Shown: positions 17,335-24,537 of the stretch, one piece after another
Position numbering within the stretch: the first letter of the stretch is position 1
Layout of the letters: every line of letters starts with the position of its first letter
Source: Deltaproteobacteria bacterium
Lineage (GTDB): Bacteria; Myxococcota_C; UBA6777
DNA: 64,000 bases
Assembly: GCA_006226375.1 (NCBI GenBank)
Contig: SBHC01000042.1
Span: forward strand, 151,395-215,394
Reading direction: 5' to 3'
Made by a program: the position numbers and the translations under genes
Notes under the pieces: model-generated
The model's input: only the letters and a program-made list of their open reading frames with translations
What the model was told of the DNA's origin: nothing
Database searches by the model: none

Positions 17335-18459
17335 GTGGTGAAAGTTATGTTCTCCAGAGTTTCCTTTGTGATGTTGTCAGGCCGGTTTTGGCTGGTTGCT
17401 GCCCTAGCTTGCTGGTTGGGTTTGTTCTCCCTTCAATGCTCCTCGCCGAAACCCTCCAACAACGCAAACACCAATGGGAACGGCAACACGACTCCTCCTG
17501 GTGTGTTGGAACAAGGTTTGGCCCTCTACAACACATACTGTGTGCTTTGCCACGGCGAGGGTGGCAAAGGTTACAAGGCGGACAATGCCAACGCACTCTC
17601 CAACCCGGAGTTTCTGGCGATCGCCTCCGATGCCTTTCTCAAAGCAGGGATTGTGCAAGGGCGAGCGGGTACGACCATGTCGGCCTGGGGTAAAGAGTTC
17701 GGTGGGCCGCTCAGTGACGAAGATGTGGACAAGCTTGTGGCTTTGATCCGGAGCTGGCAAACCAAAGCGACACAAGACGTCGATTCCAAGACAATAGAAG
17801 GTGTTGCCACACGAGCGGAGGCCCTGTACGAGTTCAATTGTGCCCAGTGTCACGGCAAAACAGGGGAGGGCGGCGAATACATGAGCCTCAACAACCCTGT
17901 GTTTTTGTCCACCGCGAGCGATGGCTTCTTGTGGTACTCGATTACCAACGGACGTCCAGGGACTGTGATGCCAGGCTTTTCCTCGAAGCTTACACCCCAA
18001 GGCATCAATGACTTGGTCAAATTGATTCGCAGCTGGCAAAAGGATGTCGAGAAGCCGAAGCCTCTCCCTGAGCGAACCTACGTTCCCTTGGTCATCAATG
18101 AAGGAGGCTCCGAGCCTGCATTTCCAGCAGAAGGGCGCTTCATCCCGGTCGATACGGTGAAGGCTGAACGCGACAAAGGGGCTGCGATGATCCTGGTGGA
18201 TGCTCGCCCTCCCGCGGATTACATCGCCAATCACATTGACGGCGCTGTGTCCATTCCATTTTATGATGTCGCCAAGCTGACAGACAAGCTCCGCAAAGAC
18301 GTCTGGATTGTCAGCTACTGCGCCTGTCCTCATGCAGAGTCTGGGGTGGTTTACGACCATTTGAAGAAGCAAGGCTTTACAAAAATCAAGGTCCTCGACG
18401 AAGGATACAACGATTGGCGGGACAAGAAATATCCCCTCAAATCAGGCCCCAATCCGTAG
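17335..18459 (+). CDS. Di-haem cytochrome c fused to a rhodanese domain, envelope-anchored
   Basis: The 374-residue protein has a hydrophobic N-terminus with Cys26 or Cys35 as possible lipid anchor (neither is a classic lipobox) and an Asn/Thr/Gly linker. It carries two class-I cytochrome c domains, with haem motifs CVLCH (69-73) and CAQCH (169-173) and likely axial Met115 and Met212. Residues about 272-372 are a rhodanese domain with DARPPADYIANHIDGA and active-site loop YCACPHAES (Cys329 the likely persulfide site). The start may be GTG 17335, GTG 17338 or ATG 17347. It couples electron transfer and sulfur transfer domains at the periplasmic face. It follows the thioredoxin-like gene by 6 bp. 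Confidence 0.85.
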   Translation: MVKVMFSRVSFVMLSGRFWLVAALACWLGLFSLQCSSPKPSNNANTNGNGNTTPPGVLEQGLALYNTYCVLCHGEGGKGYKADNANALSNPEFLAIASDAFLKAGIVQGRAGTTMSAWGKEFGGPLSDEDVDKLVALIRSWQTKATQDVDSKTIEGVATRAEALYEFNCAQCHGKTGEGGEYMSLNNPVFLSTASDGFLWYSITNGRPGTVMPGFSSKLTPQGINDLVKLIRSWQKDVEKPKPLPERTYVPLVINEGGSEPAFPAEGRFIPVDTVKAERDKGAAMILVDARPPADYIANHIDGAVSIPFYDVAKLTDKLRKDVWIVSYCACPHAESGVVYDHLKKQGFTKIKVLDEGYNDWRDKKYPLKSGPNP

Positions 18460-18479
18460 CTTCGCTGGCTGTGAGACCA

Positions 18480-18509
18480 TTGACATCTCTATCCTTTTTT
18501 GATGATACT
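18480..18509 (+). promoter_or_regulatory. Sigma70-type promoter candidate
   Basis: A perfect -35 box TTGACA (18480-18485) is followed after 18 bases by GATACT (18504-18509, 4 of 6 to consensus). It sits 21 bp past the cytochrome-rhodanese stop and 55 bp before the next gene. Confidence 0.4.
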
Positions 18510-18564
18510 CTCCAGGAATGTATAGGTTTTGACTTCCCTACGTTTTCTTTGATTGGGTGTATGT

Positions 18565-19473
18565 ATGATGCGTTGGCTTTGGACAGGATTGATGCTTTGG
18601 GTGATGACGGCGGGACCAGTATGGGCACAAGAGCTCGACTTTCGCCAACGTTACGAGCGTGGAAAGCTGCTTCTTCAACGAAAGATGTATGCTGATGCGA
18701 TCAATGAGCTTAAGAAAGCCAGCTACACCACCCAAGGCCGAAGCTTCTTTGGCGTGTACTACTATCTGGCGTATGCCTACTACTGGTTGCCTGATATTCG
18801 CCAAGCCAACCTCGCGTTGCAGTCGGCCAAACGGTACGCTTCTCGTGCGACCCATCGCGAGGCCCTCAAAAAAATGTACAACCGGATCCAACGGCTGTAC
18901 TCCAAAGTCACCATTGTTCCCGAAGTTGACCCCGATGAAGTGGGTCGTTTGCGGTTGAAACTTAAGCCCAAAATCGCCTTCGGAAGCCAACACAAACAGC
19001 GGTATCTTCGCATCCTAAACAAGCGGCTCAAAGCCAACGGCGTCGTTCCCAACAATCGTCCCTTTTACGTACCCAAGGGTGACTACGAAGTGGTGATCGC
19101 AGAGCCACAATGCTTGCGATACACGCTTGCGGTGGGTGGCCAAAAAGCAACCGAAGTTTCGATTGGTGATGGAACCACACAATTCACGCTCAAAGCGGGC
19201 CAAAGCTGCACGTGTACAGGTGGACAAAAACAATACGGCCAAGGACGTAAAATGTACTGCGCCTGCCCTCCAGGTACGGGATGGAACAAGGACAAACAAC
19301 GCTGTGAAGTCGGCGTGAATCCTGTCCCTTGGATTGCTGCTGGTGTGGGTATTCTTGTCGCCGGAGCTGCTGCCGTCGTGATTGGTTTGGTTGTTGCCCA
19401 AAACGATGGAACCGACTTTCGGTTGATCCAAAACCCCAATGGCAGCGGTGGAAAAACAAAAATTTGGCAATGA
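18565..19473 (+). CDS. Periplasmic TPR-like protein with C-terminal membrane segment
   Basis: The 302-residue product starts at tandem ATGs (18565, 18568) without a clear ribosome site and has a signal peptide ending at VWA-QE. Residues about 28-110 form helical repeats (YERGKLLLQRKMYADAINEL, then further helices) of tetratricopeptide type. A charged middle part is followed by a Cys-rich stretch (CTCTGGQKQ, CACPPGTGW) and a hydrophobic helix of about 22 residues (IAAGVGILVAGAAAVVIGLV) near the C-terminus, then a short tail. This layout is frequent among uncharacterised envelope proteins of Myxococcota. The function is unknown; it may be an envelope scaffold. It is convergent with msrA. Confidence 0.7.
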   Translation: MMRWLWTGLMLWVMTAGPVWAQELDFRQRYERGKLLLQRKMYADAINELKKASYTTQGRSFFGVYYYLAYAYYWLPDIRQANLALQSAKRYASRATHREALKKMYNRIQRLYSKVTIVPEVDPDEVGRLRLKLKPKIAFGSQHKQRYLRILNKRLKANGVVPNNRPFYVPKGDYEVVIAEPQCLRYTLAVGGQKATEVSIGDGTTQFTLKAGQSCTCTGGQKQYGQGRKMYCACPPGTGWNKDKQRCEVGVNPVPWIAAGVGILVAGAAAVVIGLVVAQNDGTDFRLIQNPNGSGGKTKIWQ

Positions 19474-19507
19474 CAAGTTTGGAAGAGCTTGGTTTGCGAA
19501 GGGAGTT

Positions 19508-20383
19508 TTAGGGGAGCTTTCGTTTGCGGAAGGATGTATAGCCTTGCAAGAGCTTGAGCCCTTTCTCGGAGAGTCCTAGCTTGGGAAGCTCTTGTTGGTA
19601 CTGCTCCGGAGTCCCATGACCGCCGAGGTATCCGTTGATTCGGGCTGCAGCCGTAGAGTCCACGAAGGCTTGCTCGTTGGGGTAAAGTCCACGGAGTTCG
19701 GAAGCCAACTCTCGTAAGTTTCTCAACCGATACTTTTGGTGATAGTCCTCGGCTCGGTAAAACGTGGACGCTGTGAGTACTTCTGTTGTGATTGGTTTCC
19801 CAAGGCGTTTGGCTTCTGCCTGCTTGGTTCGCAACGCAACCTGCTTTTGTGCATCATTGTGTACGTAAATGGCAGCTTTGTACTGCTGGCTCCAGGCGGC
19901 TGACGTCGGAGAATGCGACCGCCAGAAAAGGGCAAGAAGCTGCTCGTAGGTTACAACTTGAGGATCGTAGTCGATTTGCAGCGCTTCGGTATGATCGCCA
20001 AGCTGCCGGTACGTTGGGTCTTTTCGAGTTCCACCGGTGTAACCCACTCGGGTACGAATCACTCCTGCGAGGCTCCCAAACTGGGAGTCGGGGCCCCAGA
20101 ATCATCCCAGGGCAAAGGTGGCGGTTTCCAGCCTTGAGGCCGTGACCTGATCGATGACAGGTGGAGAAGCGTTACGTTGTGTGTTCATGCGTGCACTCCG
20201 GTATGTTGACAGAACCATCGTTTGACCGGCCCGAGGTTTGGGGCAGTCATTCTTGGTGCATCCTGCAGGACGAACTTGCGCGGTTTGTTGGGCCGAGCGG
20301 CACCCCAACCCTCCTACACTGCTCAAGACAACCAAGCTTATCCCCACGATAAGCTTTTCAAAGAGAGATTGACAACCATTCAT
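19508..20383 (-). CDS. msrA: Selenocysteine-containing peptide methionine sulfoxide reductase MsrA, envelope-anchored
   Basis: One 291-residue reading frame emerges if the TGA at 20104-20102 (codon 94) is read as selenocysteine. The frame upstream of it ends in ATFALG and the frame downstream begins FWGPDSQFG...VGYTGGT, so the TGA falls exactly on the catalytic Cys of the MsrA motif GCFWG. The rest of the enzyme is intact (GDHTEALQIDYDP, SQQYKAAIYVHN). It has no Cys after the active site, hence no resolving Cys, as in known Sec-type MsrA. The ATG at 20383 has AGGAGG 10 bases upstream, followed by a signal peptide with a lipobox-like GLGC (Cys28). The enzyme reduces methionine-S-sulfoxide, here probably in the periplasm. 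A SECIS-like hairpin directly follows the TGA. Confidence 0.9.
20068..20090 (-). promoter_or_regulatory. Bacterial SECIS-like hairpin in msrA
   Basis: In the msrA message, stem CTCCC/GGGAG closes the 5-nt loop AGTTT. The stem is extended by CGA/TCG across a 2-nt CC bulge. The loop starts 19 nt after the TGA and has G then U at its second and third positions. Published bacterial SECIS models require a G among the first two loop bases and a loop about 16-37 nt from the UGA; both hold here. Confidence 0.8.
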
Positions 20384-20543
20384 TCCAGCGTATCCTCCTG
20401 CATGTGTACAGTCTATGAGTTCTTCTTCGAACTTCAACTTGCGGGGAGTTCGGGCCCATGTGAACTCTCTTTCCATACAGACTGTACGGGATTGGGATGA
20501 AGTGGTTACTTTGGATGAGTCGAGAGCCCTGAGGAGGTCGACA

Positions 20544-20984
20544 ATGGAACTGGAGCAGATCCTCGAACACTTGGAAGAAATGAAGGGGATGCTCACCACC
20601 CTTGGCATCTCCATCTCTCTTGTGGAAGGCGAGGTTCATGCCACCATGACTGTTGAACCTCGGCACGTCGGTGCGCCCGGAATTGCTCACGGTGGTGCTG
20701 TGATGACGTTGCTTGACTCCGCCCTTGGTGTGCGTGCCATGCAACACGCTCTTACCTTGGGCAAGGCTACAAGCACCGTTGAACTCAAAGTTAATTTTTT
20801 ACGACCCGCCAAGCTTGGCCAAACGTTGGTGACACACACCACCATTCAATCGGCAGGTCGCTCCTTGCTTGTATTAAGCGGAACCGCCGTTGATGAAGAG
20901 ACCGAAAAACCCATAGCCTTCGCTGTGGGAACCTTCAATGTTTACGACTACCAGAAGAGCCGCTTGAAGGACTCCGAATCTTAA
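20544..20984 (+). CDS. PaaI-family hotdog thioesterase
   Basis: The ATG at 20544 follows GAGGAGG at an ideal distance, giving 146 residues. The hotdog-fold signature is clear: PGIAHGGAVMTLLDSALG (with the HGG turn and the catalytic-type Asp), then TVELKVNFLRPAKLG and a C-terminal strand region. PaaI-type enzymes hydrolyse acyl-CoA or aryl-acyl-CoA esters in the cytoplasm. Its substrate is unknown. It is divergent from msrA with a 160-bp shared upstream region. Confidence 0.88.
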   Translation: MELEQILEHLEEMKGMLTTLGISISLVEGEVHATMTVEPRHVGAPGIAHGGAVMTLLDSALGVRAMQHALTLGKATSTVELKVNFLRPAKLGQTLVTHTTIQSAGRSLLVLSGTAVDEETEKPIAFAVGTFNVYDYQKSRLKDSES

Positions 20985-21019
20985 CTACCTTTGGGGTGCT
21001 GTGGCGGAGGCTTCCGCTC

Positions 21020-24000
21020 TTATTGGCAGGTTCCGTTGGTGCAGGATTGGGAGCCTGTGCAGCAAGCCGTACCGCATACTTTCTGTGGATCGCAGCAGGT
21101 CGTTCCGTTGACGCAGACTGTGTTGCCTGAGCAGCATTGGTTGCCACATGCTTTTTGTGTGGGGCAGCAGGTGTTACCGATGCAGGCCGCTTGGCAACAA
21201 GCGTTTCCGTCGCAACATTGGCAACATTGGTTCCCGCAAGCTGTCAGTCCACCGGTGCATTGGCAGCTACCTCCTGTACAGACTTTCCCGCCAGTGCAGG
21301 CCGTTCCACAGGTTCCACAGTTGAGTGAGTTGCTTTGGGTGTCTACACACTTTCCACCACATTTTTGTGAACCGTTGGGACACTGAATCTCGCAGCTTCC
21401 GTTGACACAGACTTTGCCGCCGGTGCAGGCGTTTCCACAAGAACCGCAGTTGCTGGAGTTGCTTTGGGTGTCGAGGCAGGAGCCACCACATTTCGTGGTT
21501 CCGCTGGGGCATTGCAGGTCACAACTTCCGTTGACGCAGACCTTGCCTCCGGTACAGGCGTTACCACAGGACCCGCAGTTTTGGGTGTTGTTCTTTGTGT
21601 CGACACAGAGGCTTCCGCATTTCTTGGAGCCGGTGGGACAGCTAATCTGGCAGTTTCCACCAGTGCAAACTTGTCCGCCGGTGCAGGCGTTTCCGCAGGT
21701 CCCACAGTTGAGAGAGTTGCTTTGTGTGTCCACACATTTTCCGCCGCAGTTGGTGGAGCCTGTTGGACAACTGACCTTGCATTGGCTACCGACGCAAACT
21801 TTCCCGCCGGTGCATTTGTTTCCACAGGTCCCGCAGTTGCTTGGGTTTTGCGTGGTGTCTACGCAGATGCTGTTGCATTGGGTCGTACCACTTGGGCAAG
21901 ACACCACACACTTGCTGTTGTTGCAGATCTGTCCCGAAGGACACTGGTTTCCACAAGCTCCGCAGTGGTTGCGGTTGGTTTTTCTGTCGGTGCAGGTGGT
22001 GCCGCAGATCACCAACCCTTGTTGGCAGGAGAGCTGGCATTTGCCCTGCAGGCAGATCTCACCAGAGACGCATTGTTTGCCGCATCCGCCACAGTTGTCG
22101 CGGTCTGTTTGAAGGTTCACACATAGGCCACCACAGTTCTGAAGACCTTGTTGACAAGAGAGCGAACACTTGCTGTTCACACAGACTTGGCCTGCAGGAC
22201 AGCTGTTGCCGCAGCTACCGCAGTTGTCGCGATCGGTCTTGGGATTGATGCAGAGGCCGCCGCAGTTGTTCAGACCTGTTTGGCAGGACAGCGAACATTT
22301 GCCAGCGCTACAAACTTGTCCTGAGGGACACTGGTTTCCACAGGAGCCACAGTTGGCTCGGTCGGTCTTTTGGTTGACGCAGAAGCCGCTGCAGTTGGAC
22401 AAACCGGATTGACAGGACAAGGCGCACTTGCTGTTGTTGCAGACTTGACCCGAAGGACATTTTTTGCCGCAGCTGCCGCAGTTGTCGCGGTCTGTCTTGG
22501 CGTTGATGCAGAGGCCGCCGCAGTTGGTCAAGCCAGATTGGCAGGAGAGGGAGCATCGTCCGTTGTTGCAGACCTGGCCCGAAGGACATTGTTTCTTGCA
22601 CTGGTTGCAGTTGTTTCGGTCGGTGGTGAGGTCCACGCAGACGCCGCTGCAGTTGGTCAAGCCCTGTTGACAGGAGAGCGCGCAGACGCGTCCGCTGCAA
22701 ACCTGGCCAGCTTGGCAGTTCTCTCCGCACATGCCGCAGTGGTTGGGGTCTGTGTTGAGGTTGACGCAGGTGTTGGAGCAGTTGGTCAGCCCTCGTTGGC
22801 AGGACAGTGTACATTTGCCTTCGTTGCACGTTTGTCCTGCTGCACATCGGTTGTTGCAGGCTCCACAGTGGCTGAGGTTGCTGGTTAAGATCACACAGAT
22901 CCCACCGCAGTTGCTCAATCCAGTTTGGCAGGACAGCGAGCAGTTGCCCTTGTTGCATACCTGACCAGACGGGCAGACTACCCCACAGGCCCCACAGTGT
23001 TCACGATTTCGTTGCAAATCGACGCAGACATCGCTGCAGTTGGTCAGCCCGCTTTGACAAGACAAAGAACATTGCCCTGTGCTGCAGACTTGGCCTGAAG
23101 CGCATTGATCTCCGCATCGGCCGCAGTTGTCACGATCGGTTTTGAGGTTGACACAGACACCGCTGCAGTTGGTCAGGCCCGTTTGGCATGACAGCTCACA
23201 CTTGCCAGCGATGCATTTTTCTCCAGAGACGCACTTTCGTCCACAAGCTCCGCAGTTGCTGGTGTCAGTCTGTACATCGACGCAAACGCCGCTGCAGTTG
23301 GCGAGACCTTGTTGGCAGGAGAGGGCGCACGAGCCTACGTTGCACACCTGACCTTCCGGGCAGATCTTGTCACAAGCGCCGCAGTTGTCACGATCGGTCT
23401 TGAGGTTGACACAGACCCCTTTGCAGTTGCTGAGGCCGTCTTGGCAGGAGAGCGAACATTTTCCCTGGTTGCAAACCTGGCCGGAAGCGCAGGCGTTGCC
23501 GCAGGTTCCGCAGTTGGCTCGGTCATTGAAGAGATCCACGCACTGGTTGTTGCAGTTGGAGCGGTTTTGGTACTCTTGCTCATTGCAGTCGCGCCAGCCT
23601 TTCACTCCTTCGCAGACCTTCCGAACGGTTGGGCAGGCTTCTCCTGTGCGCGTGCAATATGGATAAACAGGGTCGGCTGCCAGTCGAAGGGAGCTGTCCT
23701 GGATGTCGACTTGGGTGTCGCAGTCGTTGTCGATGCCGTCACAGATCTCGCGAGAGCAGATGTTGCAAGGGGCTTGTTCTTGAAGATCAAGAGAGCCGTC
23801 GGGGTCTTTGAAGCTGAGGTTGATGTAGAACAGACACTCCTGGTTTTCAAAGCACTCGTACCCAGGGACCTGCATCTTTTTGCAGGTGTTTTGGAGCTGG
23901 GCCAGGGCCTCGTCTTTGTTGTTGATGAAGTCGAGAGAGGAACCCCCCCGCACAAAAAACAGACGAGCCCGGATGTTCTTGATGTTGTCGCCGGATCGGT

Positions 24001-24352
24001 ACCGTATTGTGGGAGTGATGGTTTCGCCATCGAGCGGTGAGAGGTGAGTCATGTTTCCGTCTTTGTCGATGCTGACGGGGGTCACAAACTCTTTCTCGTC
24101 TTTGTCTTTCTCGCGGCCATCCCAATAGGTAACGAGGCATCCTCGCTCCACACCACGGGTAAACAAGTCCTGGTAAAGCCCGGAGCGCTGGTACTCTTTG
24201 TTGTTGCGCAAAGCAATGATGGGATTGCAAGTACCGGCAGTGAGCTCAAGGTACTTGCTAGGTTGTCGGCTGCAACTGCTGAGTCCTGCGACGCTCCAGG
24301 TGAGCATCAGGACCAGACTCCATCGAAGCAACAATCGTAATTTCTTGTGCAT
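21020..24352 (-). CDS. Large lipoprotein with about 18 tandem CxxCG repeats
   Basis: The 1110-residue product has a basic signal peptide and lipobox LSSC (Cys27). The start ATG 24352 is chosen on the signal peptide; 24361 and 24382 are in-frame alternatives and none has a strong ribosome site. Residues about 30-290 are a less repetitive region ending in a MopE-like ICDGIDNDCD motif. Then come about 18 repeats of roughly 40 residues with the core [NH]-C-G-x-C-G-x-x-C-x-x-G-x-x-C-x-x-G-x-C-x-L-x-C. The C-terminal 80 residues are denser in cysteine (CCQCCDGNACC). It should be an exported, disulfide-rich surface protein. It belongs to the same family as the 2203-residue protein at 51.8 kb, and is divergent from another Cys-rich lipoprotein. 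Confidence 0.82.
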   Translation of the reverse strand: MHKKLRLLLRWSLVLMLTWSVAGLSSCSRQPSKYLELTAGTCNPIIALRNNKEYQRSGLYQDLFTRGVERGCLVTYWDGREKDKDEKEFVTPVSIDKDGNMTHLSPLDGETITPTIRYRSGDNIKNIRARLFFVRGGSSLDFINNKDEALAQLQNTCKKMQVPGYECFENQECLFYINLSFKDPDGSLDLQEQAPCNICSREICDGIDNDCDTQVDIQDSSLRLAADPVYPYCTRTGEACPTVRKVCEGVKGWRDCNEQEYQNRSNCNNQCVDLFNDRANCGTCGNACASGQVCNQGKCSLSCQDGLSNCKGVCVNLKTDRDNCGACDKICPEGQVCNVGSCALSCQQGLANCSGVCVDVQTDTSNCGACGRKCVSGEKCIAGKCELSCQTGLTNCSGVCVNLKTDRDNCGRCGDQCASGQVCSTGQCSLSCQSGLTNCSDVCVDLQRNREHCGACGVVCPSGQVCNKGNCSLSCQTGLSNCGGICVILTSNLSHCGACNNRCAAGQTCNEGKCTLSCQRGLTNCSNTCVNLNTDPNHCGMCGENCQAGQVCSGRVCALSCQQGLTNCSGVCVDLTTDRNNCNQCKKQCPSGQVCNNGRCSLSCQSGLTNCGGLCINAKTDRDNCGSCGKKCPSGQVCNNSKCALSCQSGLSNCSGFCVNQKTDRANCGSCGNQCPSGQVCSAGKCSLSCQTGLNNCGGLCINPKTDRDNCGSCGNSCPAGQVCVNSKCSLSCQQGLQNCGGLCVNLQTDRDNCGGCGKQCVSGEICLQGKCQLSCQQGLVICGTTCTDRKTNRNHCGACGNQCPSGQICNNSKCVVSCPSGTTQCNSICVDTTQNPSNCGTCGNKCTGGKVCVGSQCKVSCPTGSTNCGGKCVDTQSNSLNCGTCGNACTGGQVCTGGNCQISCPTGSKKCGSLCVDTKNNTQNCGSCGNACTGGKVCVNGSCDLQCPSGTTKCGGSCLDTQSNSSNCGSCGNACTGGKVCVNGSCEIQCPNGSQKCGGKCVDTQSNSLNCGTCGTACTGGKVCTGGSCQCTGGLTACGNQCCQCCDGNACCQAACIGNTCCPTQKACGNQCCSGNTVCVNGTTCCDPQKVCGTACCTGSQSCTNGTCQ

Positions 24353-24491
24353 TTGGCTCATACAAACAATCCATACATTCATCAGAGTGAAGACAGACTC
24401 TGCGTTTCTTCCACCATTATGACTCGTTAGGATACCAGCCTGTCTCCGATCTGACAAGGGTGCACTCCACCTCGGCAGACCCAACAAAGTG

Positions 24492-24500
24492 TGCTATGAT
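24492..24500 (+). promoter_or_regulatory. Extended -10 promoter candidate
   Basis: TGCTATGAT combines an extended -10 TGn with TATGAT (5 of 6 to consensus), 38 bp before the start of the 825-residue lipoprotein gene. No good -35 is visible, as is common for extended -10 promoters. Confidence 0.45.
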
Positions 24501-24537
24501 GCCAGAAGTGTCCGCATGTAACTTGGAGGATCTATTG

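Noticed and set aside
20102..20614. A separate 170-residue protein on the minus strand followed by a GTG-started MsrA lacking its active site
   Set aside because: Both are parts of one frame interrupted by a TGA at the catalytic Cys; a SECIS-like hairpin and a strong ribosome site at 20383 support one selenoprotein. The stretch above 20383 is the shadow of the divergent upstream region.
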